From: Hoplostethus atlanticus
Lineage: Eukaryota > Chordata > Actinopteri > Trachichthyiformes > Trachichthyidae
Direction: 5' to 3'
DNA: 64,000 nucleotides
Assembly (NCBI GenBank): GCA_034670405.1
Contig: JAXDDX010000014.1
Coordinates: 4,778,501 to 4,842,500 of the forward strand
In this document: positions 12,320 through 25,700 of the stretch, one piece after another
Numbering within the stretch: position 1 is the first letter of the stretch
How the letters are laid out: the number at the start of each line of letters is the position of its first letter
Position numbers and translations under genes: made by a program
Notes under the pieces: generated by a model
Databases searched by the model: none
Seen by the model: only the letters and a program-made list of their open reading frames with translations
What the model was told of the DNA's origin: nothing

Positions 12320-13740
12320 AAGGAATTGCTTCCACACTTGTGCCTTTTCCTCATTGTCTACAGTGGAAACATTGAGCTTACAGGGTATGGTGGAACACAA
12401 CGAGGCGCAGGGCTCAGTTAAGTGTTATTTTCTCAGCAAGTTGTTGTTTGGCAGCTTGCATTGCCACCTTCCAAAAGTGTCCCTGATTGATCCATACTAA
12501 CTAACTCAGCTTGTAGAACTAGGAATGGAATGGCTTGCATGTCATCTTGGTGCCTCATTGACCAACGGATGTGCAGCCACAGGAAATACAATATCATGTA
12601 TCACGAGACAGACATGAAAACAAACTCAAACAAAGAAATAAATACCAAATAAAGAGTTTTGTTCCCTTATCAAGTTCTTTGCCAGTATGCAATCTGGCTA
12701 TCTGGCAGATGCCTTTAATGCACATCACTGTGTTTGTTTTAAATTGGCTTGTCAGGTCTTGCAACTCCCACTGCACTGTCTGTCCACTACAAATAGGAAT
12801 TATTTGTAAGTCTTTTACAATGGTGGCGACTAGTGTTGAAGAGTGAAGCAAGGACGGTGCTGCCAATTTCTTAAAAACTGGAGAAAACAAAATTGTGTGA
12901 AAACGTACAGATGTCCTGAACAGAACCCAAGAGCACAGGAGTCCTGCTTAGTGACCAATAAAAAGCTTTAAGCTCCTGGATCCACGCATTATAGTTGAGC
13001 TGCTTTATGCATTGCTAGGCTCACCTCCACCCTATAGTTAGATTTTATGGCAATTTCCTTGGCAGGTTGTAAATGGTTGGCATATCTTTTTGTCAAAACT
13101 GGGAAACCAGTGCTGGGACCAGCAGCAGCACACCATACAGCCTGCATCAATCTCTCTTTTAGTGTCCTCTCCCTACCCTTACCATATCTTTTACAGTTCA
13201 TTTCAGCTTAGGCCTAAGGCCACTTGACTGATCACAGGATGCATTTTTGACAAAGAGAATAGAGAAAGAGAAGAGGAAGAAACCTTTTCACATAGCCATA
13301 ACCAGCATGGGGCCATCAGATATCAAAGCCGATTCTCATTCTTGCATTCATTACGTGGTGCATTTTCCCTGAAACGCCCCTTTACCCACTTAGTCTCATC
13401 TATTCTCATCTATTCCATCTCCCCTCATCTTTCACCCCTTTCCTCTCTCCAAGGCTCTCTATTTCCATTTCAGTCCTCCAACCCTCTCTGATTTTCCATC
13501 TGGAGAGTTTCCGACACAGGAATGAAAGTGAGAGTAAAGTACTACCCTATTCATATTGATGATGCTGAGCTTTGAGGAAGTTCTACCCTATTGTGCAATA
13601 TAGAAACGCATTATATCTGCCTGCATTTGTGCGTGTTTGTCTTCATTTCGCCCTTACATCTCTCTATGACTTGCTGTGGTGTGATTGCTTTCATAGACAC
13701 CTTCCCTGAAGTTGTCTCTCTCCCTTTGGCCTTCCCACAG
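12320..13740. other. non-coding stretch upstream of dagla coding exon 1
   Basis: No recognised exon. The last ~350 bases become pyrimidine-rich and end in CTTCCCACAG at 13,740, a strong splice acceptor. This stretch is therefore the 3' end of dagla intron 1, and the non-coding first exon and promoter lie upstream at an unidentified position, possibly outside the window. Confidence 0.6.
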
Positions 13741-13842
13741 GGCAGTGATGCCTGGCATGGTGATGTTTCGGCGGCGCTGGTCAGTTGGCAGTGATGACCT
13801 GGTGCTGCCCGCTCTCTTCCTTTTTCTATTGCACTGCGTCTG
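13741..13842 (+). CDS. dagla: dagla coding exon 1
   Basis: The acceptor CTTCCCACAG precedes seven 5' UTR bases and the ATG at 13,748. It encodes [20 protein letters not shown] and the first half of membrane segment 1, and ends mid-codon (phase 2) at TG|GTGAGT. The UTR bases after an acceptor imply a non-coding exon upstream. Confidence 0.95.
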
Positions 13843-14185
13843 GTGAGTCAGTGTTTCTCTCACTGTTTGTCCATTTTTCTGTGTATATTCAATTATCTCT
13901 TTCTCTGTGTGTCTCTGTATGTTTGCTTTTCTGTACCTTTACTACATTTCCCTTGTCTTTTCTACTCAGGTTGGTGGTTCTGTCTGTGGTTCTGTTCGGC
14001 CTCCCCTATGGCTCAGATCAGTCCTGTTCTGTCACGCTGGTGGACCATGGCCGAGGGTATCTGGGCATCCTGGTCAGTTGCCTCATCTGCGAGAGTGCCA
14101 TCATGTGGCTGAGCATGAGAGGCAGCATCCTTTACACACAGCCCAGGGAAGCTGTGCAGTATGTCCTCTATATACGGCTGGGTAA

Positions 14186-14248
<63 letters not shown>

Positions 14249-16702
14249 ATTCTGAAGCGCTCTTATATGCAGGATAACATTTTGATAGTTTGGAGATACC
14301 TTGTATTTCACTACAACGTGTGTGGTGTGCTCTGTTGACATATTTTAAAGATTTTTCTATCCAAGGGAGTTTTACAGGGTGTGAGGAATAGCTGTAGTTA
14401 TGGTTCCCACTTAAGATTCAAACATTGCCTAAATTGATTGGGTAGATATTGATCGTTGTTCTACTTAAACCCCCCTCTTTCTTTTTCCCTGTCTCCTTCG
14501 TTCCCATCTTTCCCCTTCTCTAGCTATTCTGCTGGTAGAGCTAGTGTACGCAGTGGTGGGGATTGTGTGGCTTGTCCAATATTACCAACCGTGCTCTGAT
14601 GTCACTGCCAAAAACCTGGCTTTGGGTAAGTGAAGGGGACCATGAAGGACAATGAAAATATCTTTTTTTAAAATGAGGGAATGTTGTTGACATTCAACAA
14701 TCAATACTGATTATCTGGCCTCTCCGAAGGAATCGTTGCATGCAACTGGCTAGTGATATTCAGCGTGTGCTTCACCCTCATGTGCACCTTTGATCCTACG
14801 GGACGGACGTTTGTCAAACTGAAAGCCACCCGCCGGCGTCAACGCAACCTCACCACATACACTCTCAGGTAACAGACCCAAAGAATTTTCTCTCTCTCGT
14901 TCTCTTCCTCTCTCTCTCTCACTCTCTTGACACAGAACATCGAGCCACGGCACATACACATCTCTCCTCTTTATCACTCTGATTCGATCTCAGCGCTGCC
15001 TTTTGTCTTTCTCGTTCCCTCAGACACAGGCTAGAGGAGGGCCAAGCCAGCAGCTGGAGCAGGAGACTCAAGTTCTTTATGTGCTGCACGAGAGCCCAGG
15101 ATACGCAATCAGTGAGTCACGACACACACTCCTTTTCTGTGTGTTAAGGGAAAAGGAGAAAATAATGGAACGAGAAATTTGACACTTTATTTTCAGCCTC
15201 ATCAATGACAAATCACACGTACTGTACCACCTAGAGTTGTTGTTTTGTTATTTTATCATGTTCCAATAACTGACCTTGTGCATGGCTGTAGTGTACTTTA
15301 GCAGTGAACGTCAACTGTCGCTAAAGAGGAAGACCTCATGTGTGTCACAGGCTTCTGTCACCTGTGCCATCATTTTCTGTTACTGTCCTTTGCCACCTTG
15401 CCCTGACGTCCGCTGCTCTCTTGTCCAGGACGCGTACTCAGAGGTGGCCAGCCTGTTTGCAGAGTTCTTCAGAGACCTGGACATAGTGCCTAGTGATATT
15501 ATTGCTGGTCTGGTGCTTCTCCGCCAGAGACAGAGGTCTAAGAGGTCTGCGATCCTGGACCAGGTATCTCATTCAACGATGTCCGTGCATGTCTCCGTGT
15601 TTGTGCTTTTGTGTGTAGGTCCTGTCGTGGAAATGATTTGCGATTCTGTTGTTTTTCTCCCGCAGGCCAACAACGACATTTTAGCCTTCTTATCCGGAAT
15701 GCCTGTCACTCGCAATACTAAATACCTGGACCTTAAGAACTCGGTGAGTTTCTGTCTGTGTGATCATGTTGTCTGATTTGTATGTATCTCCAGGTTGTAG
15801 GTTGACAGTCACAGTAGAATATGATTCATCTGAACCACATAGGGCTCTTTTTGAAAGTGAAATATTCAGAATTCTGCAATACATTAAAACGGTGGATCAC
15901 AGCTTATTCAAAAAAATAGACATGCACTCACTTTCGTTCTAAAAGGCTCTCTTCAGTCTTATTGGCCCTTGAAATGCTTTTAATTGCATATAATAATCAA
16001 ATGATCGGAGTTCCAATTCACTACATGAAGATAAAATATCGCAAATGATAGACTAAAACAGGTTTCTGCTAGCTAACAAATTGTTCAGAAGGACATCATT
16101 AATTCAAAGAGGTCAAAAAGAAATTGTGATACGTAGATCCAGACACCTCTGGCCTCATCGTACAGAGAGAACAGAGGCTCTCGTAGCTAAAGGGCCCTTC
16201 ATTTGTGAAGGTACAACTTGCACTATTGCCTCTTCAGCAATAGGAAAACTACTGATTGCTTTGTCCTAGATTGATGTAATATTATTACATCAAGGAATGT
16301 TTTATACATATGAATCAATACTACTGAACAAGTGCTGCCAGTTTGTTAGGCTAGAACCCGATTTCCCCCCCCCCCCCAAAGAAAATGCTTTGGATTTGCG
16401 CAACTGCTAACTGCTAACTGTTCTGTTCATGTTGCTGTTTGTATTTTTTGTGCATCTGTACACTTGTGTGTATTTACTAAAGGGTCTGAATGTGTTGTTA
16501 CTCTTGTTCCTCAGTCCTGTTTTAACTCTTGTCTGTCTGTCTGTCTGTCTGTCTGCCTCTCCCAGACTGAGATGACCATGTACAAGGAAGTGTGTTATTA
16601 CATGCTTTTTGCCCTGGCTGCATATGGTTGGCCCATGTACCTAATGAGGAAACCTGCCTGTGGGCTGTGCCGCTTGGCTAGCTCCTGCCCGTGAGGACAC
16701 AC

Positions 16703-16754
<52 letters not shown>

Positions 16755-19700
16755 TATCCATTTGCCTGTCTGTCTCTTGAGCTTGCAAATAGTGCTCACA
16801 TTTCATTTGCGTCAACACTGACCTAAGTTGTAACCCACTGAGACGATGCCCCTCTAGTCAGACCCAATCACTGACACAGGCAATGTAGACTAAAACACAC
16901 ACTCGTATCCAATTTACCTGCTTTCTGACTGTCTAATATTATCATTTTTTCTCCTTATCATTTATGTGTCTGATGCTCTCTCTTCAAACATTCTGTCGCA
17001 CCTCTTTTATCTATTCTTTGTCTTTTCGTGCCCTCATGTTCTCTTTTAACTTTCCTCTGTGTCTCTCACCCCAGCTGTACGTCAGTGTCTGGCTCTCGGT
17101 TGTCCCAGACAGTGACAGTGGAGGAGGACAACTGTTGCGGCTGTAACGTCCTGGCCATACGCAGGCACTTCCTGGATAGGGACCTCAAGCAGGTTCACAT
17201 TGTCTACACTTCCTGCCATGATGCTGTGAGTAATCTGACAATTGGTTGACAAGCAGTCTGAGGTCACTCAGACTAAATGACCTGGAATAACAAGGAAGAA
17301 TGGCTGAGCAACAGCATCAGGAAAGGCAGTTTTCACTTTATATCTGAACTGACGCTGGTCATTACACAAGAAATGCCATTTTTATCCTGGGCACCTAGTA
17401 TATGTTGTATCCCAGGGTTTGATCAGTCTGTTGTGATGTGTTATATTAACCCATAATGATCCATGAAACAAGATCACACAGTTCACAGTTTACAGCCAAT
17501 TAGTTGTTAAAATAGTTTCCTAATGACGTAGCATATTAAATGTTCTATTTCTGATTTTATGTTTTTATATTTCCACAGCAGTGCAGCTAGCACTTGACCC
17601 ACACAATATCTGTAATTTGTAAAGCAGAGTGCCTCTCAGTGAAGTTAGCCAGCTCTGAGTTTCCATCCATAAATCCCCTTCTTGCAGCGGCTTATATGAC
17701 TGTGTGGATGTTGTCCAGCAGAGAAAGGTTTGATGACAAAGACCCTCTGCAACAGCTCAGTCTACTAAGATAGTAGACTGAGAAGTGAAATGTGTATTTG
17801 TCTTCTACTTACTATCCCCCCCCCTTTATTTGTCTCTCCCTTGCTCTCTCCCTATATCTGTCTCACCGTCCCTCTGTATCTTTCATAAAGGTTTATGAGA
17901 CTCCGTTTTTTGTGGCAGTGGATCATGGGAAAAAGAAGGTAGTCATCAGTATCAGAGGAACCCTATCGCCCAAGGTGAGATTCAACAATCTGTGTTGTTT
18001 TCACAGTCATTTCACAGTTTCACAGACTTCCCAAACAGTAGTTAACTGCTCACAACATCGTGACTTCCAGAGCAGGTGAAGTTCTCACAGTTGGATGTGA
18101 AATTCCCAAACAAATTCCCACGCCCTCCTCACATGTCGGGGAAAACGGTTTCTCTCTTTCTTTGTGTGCTTTCCACTTGTCTTCTTCTACTTGTTTCCTC
18201 TCCATTGTACTGCGTTTTGTAGCGTGTTTAACCTGTCTCCTGTGTGTCAGGATGCCTTGACTGATCTGACGGGGGACTCTGAACGTCTACCTGTGGAGGA
18301 GCAGCATGGGAACTGGCTGGGCCACAAGGTCTGAGTTTACTGTTTTAAACCACTCTGCGGACAGAGAGGCTCTTAGGCCCATTTCATTCTCTCTGTTCCC
18401 ATCATCCTCTCCACTTTCTAAATCCCTCTCTTTTCCTTCCACTCTCAGGGAATGGTTTACTCAGCAGAATACATTAAGAAGAAGCTGGAGCAGGAAATGA
18501 TCCTGTCACAAGCCTTTGGAAGAGACTTGGTACATGAGTCAATATATCAGTGCAGTGGGCTGAATAATGGGCATTGTCTGCGTCGTATTGTGTATCGGTA
18601 TTATCACTAGTGTTTTATTTAAGGCTATACTAGCAACATTTCAACGAACCAAACACCGATAACAATAGAGTCATTTGCTCCTTTCTCTCCCAGGGTAAGG
18701 GCACCATGCACTATGGGCTGGTGATAGTAGGGCATTCTCTTGGTGCAGGCACTGCTGCTATTCTCTCGTTCCTGCTGAGACCTCAGTACCCCACACTTCA
18801 CTGCTACTCTTACTCTCCACCTGGTGGCCTTCTTAGGTGAGTGCATGTGCATTTTTTCCGTTTCTGTGTTTATTATGTTATATGTTATCGGGGCCTGATG
18901 TGAGAAGATGAGTACTTCTCACCACTTTTACATGGTTTGGGGAAGTACCTACAAACTTTCACATCACTTTGATGTCCTTGTGAAGGTATCTTCTGTATAT
19001 TATTCCATGTATTGCATTATTCCACAATTTTTTTTTTTTTTCAAGGGTTGGAAGTTCATTGGCAACTATCACCTACACTATCTGCTGACCTTTGTCCCGT
19101 CCCTACACACTGGAGCAAAGCACCTTGCCATAAAGCTGCAGCTTAAACTGTGCTTGCCTGTCATAGCAGAAGAAAGTCTGTATTAATAGAATATCAAATG
19201 CTCCGGTGCACTCTTGGTGCTTCAGTAAGATGAGGCAATTTGTGGTCAGATGGTATGCTGGTTTTGCAGCGCAGTTGCCATGGCTGCCAGTCATTATTAT
19301 ATAGTATAAAACAGAGAAGATTAAAAAAAACATTTTTGGATTGATGTACTTTTTGGTTTTGTTTAAATAGGCTTTATGTGTGAGTATTGTTCTCAAGCGA
19401 AATGTTCTCTCGTCATTTACAGCATTGCATCTATCAGAAGATGAATGTATTCTCGTCCATGAGCCCTCTTGTGGATGTGGTGATATGTGGATGAACCTTA
19501 AATATTTTATGTGGAAGAGCACATGATGGCGGACTGTGATGCCCATCACGCAGCACTATTTGCTATCGAGAGCTTTTGAATCACTTTGAATTAGAGTGTT
19601 TGAAAATGTGAGATGGAAATCTATACACATTCAGTATAGAAATGGATTTTTCCCCCCAGTTCACACCCATTACCGTCCCCACATTTCCCATTCACATAAC

Positions 19701-22700
19701 GTCACTTTCTCCATCTTGTTTTACCCAGTGCGGATGCCATGGAGTACTCCAAAGATTTTGTTTCCTCTGTGGTATTAGGAAAAGACCTGGTCCCAAGGTA
19801 CGTCCTCTTCTAGATGCAGTATAGCCTTTACTTCTCTATATTACAGCATTAGCAGGGTACACATATCTGCTGCTGGTCTCTCATAGGGTTGGCCTGTCAC
19901 AACTGGAGGGTTTTCGACGCCACCTTCTGGAAGTCTTGCAGAAAAGTAACAAGCCAAAGGTGACTTTACTTTCAACAGTATAGTAGACTGTCATCTGTAG
20001 GTAAACTCTAAAGCATCAAACTTGCTAGAAAAAAGGTTGTGCTCTTTTCAATGTCATGTACTAAATATAGTATAGTCAAATACTATTTTGTAGAATTTTC
20101 ATGAAAGTCAATTCTGCAAGAAGATTGCACAGATCCACATCATGCCACACACTGAAATACACCTTTCTCTGCGACAGTGGAGGATCATTGTGGGAGGCAC
20201 CAAGTGCATCCCTAAGTCAGAGCTTCCGCTGGAGGAGGATGGTCCCCAGTCTCAACCAGCAGCGCCATCCAACAGCTGCCTGTGGCTCCACCCCAGTGAC
20301 CTCAGCATTGCCCTGTCAGCCTCCACCCCGCTCTATCCCCCTGGCAGGATCATCCACGTGGTGCACAACCATCCCCCAGAGACATGGTGAGGCGAGAGGT
20401 TTGAAAGCTTGGGGTAGACTAGAGCAATTTAAACCCAGGAAGATGTTCTTTACTGTGATCATGGCTATGATGGTGATGTGGCTCGGTGCACCTGTAATTA
20501 TCAGTACTCTTACACTGCTATAGTCACAAACAACACAAGTATTATGTGAATACCTTGTGAAAGCGGACATGAGGATTCATTAATGTGCCATAGAGCTGTT
20601 CTAAAGCTTGTGTTTGGATATTACTGTATAAACCAAAGTTGTGCATAACCCTATTTCTTTGCCAGGAGTGAGATCTGTCTACTGTCCAGTGATATCATTG
20701 TCTCAATACTCTTTGAGAGACAGATTTTAGGGATACGTTCAACAGAGATGCCTAGCTTTCACATAACTGCAAACGACAATCTTTATTGCCGGTGTTATGG
20801 GATATTGGAATTCGATATCTGATACTGGTCCCGTCAGACACCAGTATCAAATGTAAACATCCTGTATCAGTTGGTCCTGACTCCAGGGTCAGAATGTATC
20901 TCAGTGTCCAGGTTAATTTCATAGTTATTTAACTGATAAAGGAAGCAAATATTTTGGTATTTTGATTTAGCGATCACAATCCTCACATAACATTGGCTAG
21001 TTTGAATAAAGTCTTTGTGGCTTCAACAGTGAAAGGAGGCTCGAGATGTGTCACTTGTGGTTTGGTAGTTCACCGCTGTTCATCTGAGAGTTATTGCACA
21101 GAGGCAAGTAGCCTTGTAATCTCTTAACTGCCCACTACAAGCTGGTGGAAAACCACCATGCGGAAGTGGTTTGGCTAGCTTAACAAGCCCATGTGGGTTT
21201 TTGAATGTGTGATAACGGCATTAAAAAGACACATTATAAATGCAGAAAAGAAATGATTTTACATTGCTACTGCATTGCCTGTTAGAATCAGTATTATGTA
21301 GGTTATATTTGATGTATTACATTGTAAGCTTTTTGCTGGAACCGTTAAAGAGAATTTCATATCTGTAACTATGACAAAATTCTCAAATACAGAATCTTAA
21401 ATCTTTCCATATTTTCTTGTTCTTGCAGATACATTATCAATGCACTATAACATTCAAGTTCAAGCTACATCATAGTGTTGCCTTGTCTTTTACAATCTCT
21501 CACTATCTCTCTCTCTCTCTCGCCCCCCTCTCTCTCCTCCACCCTCTCTCTATCACTCCCCACTCTCTCACTCTAGCTGTGGACAGGAGGAGCCCACCTA
21601 CTCGGCTCTATGGGGGGACAACAAGGCCTTTGACGAGGTCGTCATATCACCAGCCATGCTAAATGAGCACATGCCTCACATGGTGATGGAGGGCCTCAAC
21701 AAGGTCTGTGACTATCTGTGTGCATGTGGAGAGATTGGGGTGTTCCTGCTTGAAAAGGGTGGCACACTTCAGGCATTGCTGAAATGGCTTGTGGGTCCTT
21801 TTGCTGATTTTGAATGAATGGATATGTGTTTGTGTTGTTGTATCTCCATGTGGCTTATTGTATCTGTGTGACTAGCTTCTAACTGTCCATAACAAACAAA
21901 CAACAAACACAACCATTCATTCACAAATATTTTCTTAAAAGTTGTATTACATTTGTTCATAAAGGGGGATACTACTATTTAAAACTTCACATATGTTATA
22001 CTCTGACCTAGGACCGAATTCAGTATCATTGCTGATGTGTCTGACTGTGATATACATATTCATATATATACATACCCCTTCAAAGTCAGTTAAGAATAAA
22101 TATTCTTACTGAGGGATTTAAGATCAAATCTGTTTGTATGGACAATTTATGCATGTGACCCAGTCTTAACTTAACAACTAACCGCAGCATTTTTTTTTCT
22201 TCACATTGCTTAGCTGGGCATGGGGACTGTTCACCCCTGGTGGGCTTCATGGGGTTCTCTGGTCTCTGAGTGTCTCTGAGTCTCTCGCGGGCAGAGCTGC
22301 AAAACTGAGCAACATCTACTCAGATAAGGCGGTTGGAGATGTGTATGCTTGCATGTGATGGACTATGTTATGGGGGTGGCACTAAGGTTTCTTCTGATTT
22401 GAAGAGTCAAAGTTGAAGGTTTGCCTGTCTCTGTGTACATGTCATGTGTTATTACATAGTCTTGCATCAATGTTTGAGTGTCGGCGCTGTGTCTACATGT
22501 CTTTTGATGAATGAGGAATTTTGGGATGAATGAGAAATCGTGTGTGTGTGTGTGTGTGTGCTGTGCTGTGCCTAGGCTGTAGTATGATACCTCTGGTGTT
22601 TCTGCAGGTGCTGGAACCATTTTGTCTCCTGTCTGAGCAGGCAAACTCGGAACCAGAGGACCTGGAAGTCAATCAACCGACCTGCAATACTACTGTGCTT

Positions 22701-25700
22701 ATAACCTCCCAAACAGAATTACCCTCTAGTCCTCTCCTTTCTGACTCCTGCCTCAGCCACAGAGACCCGTCTTGCACTCCCCCTCTCCCAGAGACTCCCC
22801 CTGTCCCGCTGACTGTTTTGGCCTCTTCTCCTTTTTCAGATGCCCAGTCTGTTCTTCCTCCTCTTCTGTCAAATAATACTTCCGTCTGTCAGCAACCCTT
22901 GCTGTCTGTCCCGCCACTTTCTAACAGTCCTTCACAGTCAGGAGAGCTTTCAGTTGAACATGAGTCACACATTCCATCACATAAGCAGCCAGACTCACCC
23001 TGCTCTCCCCCTTGTGTAGAGGTGATTCCTACTCCTCTTTCTGAAATCCTATCTGATGGGTTGTCTGTTATATAATGCTCCTATTAACACATTAATGTCA
23101 AATACCTCTAGTAGTTTACAAGTGCCAAATAGTCCCCCTGTCTCACTTCTAGGCCTTGCCTACTGCCCTCAGGCCTCCCATATCTCCTGTGCACCATCCA
23201 TCATCACTCTAGTGCTGACTATTTATTAACCTTCAGACCCAACAAATAGCCTTTTGCAATCCCAATTCCTTCTCTCCCCTTCCTATTATCAGCAACAAAC
23301 AGTAGATTTGGTCAAGCACTATGGCACGCACTTTCTACATCCTTGTTACTGGAGTTAACACATTTTATTTCTATTTGTGAAGTTTCCATTTCCTCATTTC
23401 TTCCACATTAACCTCGTTCTCTCCGTTCTTGGCTGGCTTCTTTCAGGGTTGTCATTGGCTGAAGCTCCAGATGCCCTCTTCTCTTTGGATGTTTCTCCTC
23501 CTTCCTCCCTCTTGTTTAAAGCTCACATTCAGCATTTTCTCAGTCATAACCCCCTTGAGGAATTGTCACAAAGTGTTATACATTACTCATGAGGAGCAGA
23601 TGAGAAGGACAGCAACAAAGGAGGGAAAACCGTTCATTAGCTCTACTACTCTGCTGTAAATCTCTTACTATAGCGGTCTACAAAAATAAGTTCTCGTTTT
23701 CACTTCTGAAAGAATAGTCAGAAGGGATAGCTTTTATACTGGAACTGCATCAGAGAGCCATGCTATGTCGTCATTGTGTCTTCACGATGAGTGATGTGTT
23801 GAGAAATGATGTATGACTGTAGGGGTTTCATTGCATTTTGATTGTGGAGAGTTGGTCTGTACTCTCTCTCTGTCTTTCTCTGTGGGATGCTCTTCCTCAT
23901 TTGTGGGTGGCAGAGTATGCGGTCTCATGCTTTGTTTTGAGTCATTTGTTAGTTGTTGTGCCCTCAACTGCTGGTGATGTGTTTGATATTTTTTGTGCCA
24001 TTGTTTGCTGCAGGCGGTCACTTGCAGCAATCTAGCCTTCCTGTGTCTTTGCATCTGCATCTTCTAAATCTGTGGTGTCATGTGACCTACTGTGATCCAT
24101 ATCCATCACCTCCGTAACCCAGACATAATATCCATGTTTGTTTACTGCCATTTTTAACTTATTGTGTAACATGTGTTTCATTCATTTTTTTAATATAACT
24201 ATTACCTGTCATTTTCAGTTTTGACATTTTATGTTCCATTGTTACATAGATGTTTTTTGTGTCATGTCTTTTATGTCATGTCTTCTAACTGTATTTATAC
24301 CATTCTGTGCTTTCAGTAAGTGTTTTCACTCATTAAAGATAACCAAATATTAATTGTGTGTTGATGTGATTTGCCATTAGTGTTTGTTACCCTAAGTTAT
24401 TATTTTTTTCCCTGACCATTTACAGAAGGGAGTTTTTTTGGGATTTTGTGGGATAGGTTAGATCGATTTTCTTCTTTTTTCTAAATTGCGTAGTGTTATG
24501 GCTTGCCATTCCTTATGATGAGCATCCATGACTCCATTGTGGGTGTCTAATGTCAGAGTAGGTGTAAGCTCTCCTTTTGAATACACCTGCATTTATCTTT
24601 TTACTTACACTGTTGCTGCTTTACAGTAAAACATTTAAAAAATAGAAAACATAATCATATTTGCATTTAGATTTCAATGTAGTAGGTCCTGGTAATATTT
24701 CATTCAATATTTCATTTCATTTCAGTAGTCTGACGTAGCTTATTTCAATTATGTAACCAGATCGTAGTGACTGCATTTATTGTTCATTAAGCCTGAGAGA
24801 TGATGTAAGTGACTGGGTCTGTTGATGAAACATGCTCCAATAATGGCTGGTGGATTATACACTGGTTTTTATCTGCACCTTTTCTATGGCAACTCTGTTA
24901 TGAATTGTTGTTCATTTCCACCCACTGCTGACATAGAAGAGGGATGGGACACAATTATAAAAGAACGATGTATAAACTTATTCCGTTTCAAAAAGTCTAG
25001 TGCGCTGAGATGTGTTTGTATTTCCATTTAAAAAGCTAGTTTTCGAAAACATTATGTAGAACAATATTGAATTGGAGTAAGCCAATGAGCTTTTCTTTTT
25101 TTATTGCAGACCCATCTTTTTTCTATGTCATAATTTATTGGTTCTGTGCACCGAAAATAGAATTCTAGTCTTCAGAGATTGGGTGAGCACTGCAGTTTTT
25201 CCACTCAGAACTGGGCTGATAATACCTGTTGGCAATTATACCTCTCTGCATGCATTCTCAATCCCTACTGCTCATCCTTTCTTTTCCTCTCCTATTGAGT
25301 ACCTGTATGACTACTCCTTCTTGGGAGCAATCAAGTCTAGAAACAACATTTCCCATGCTGCTGGTGACTGTATTGATGTGCCCCCTGTGCATGTGATAGG
25401 TGCTGGAGAACTACAACAAAGGGAAAACAGCTTTGCTGTCAGCAGCCAAGATCATGGTGAGCCCCACAGAAGTGGACTTGAATCCAGAGACAATCTTCAT
25501 CGGTGCATCGACAACTTCCAAGCAGCCGACACCTTCAACCCACCACCGCAGGAACAGTAGTGTTCGGTTAGTGTACTAAGCACCACTGTGGGTCTGTTGA
25601 GGCTGAAGTATCATGTGGTCAAATAGATGGAGTCTGGATTTTAGAAAAACTATTTGATCCACTGTGTATTCAGTTCCCTCCGTGACCTTAATAGAGGTCA

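Noticed and set aside
12239-12500. Poly-Ile and poly-Leu open frames
   Set aside because: Produced by the (ATT)n microsatellite.
15276-15776. 166-codon plus-strand open frame
   Set aside because: Read-through of intron into dagla coding exons 6 and 7; only the exon parts are real.
23377-23592. 71-codon frame in dagla intron 17 as a further exon of the alternative isoform
   Set aside because: In a different frame and after the TAA at 23,073; possible acceptor at ~23,446 but no matching donor from the alternative exon.
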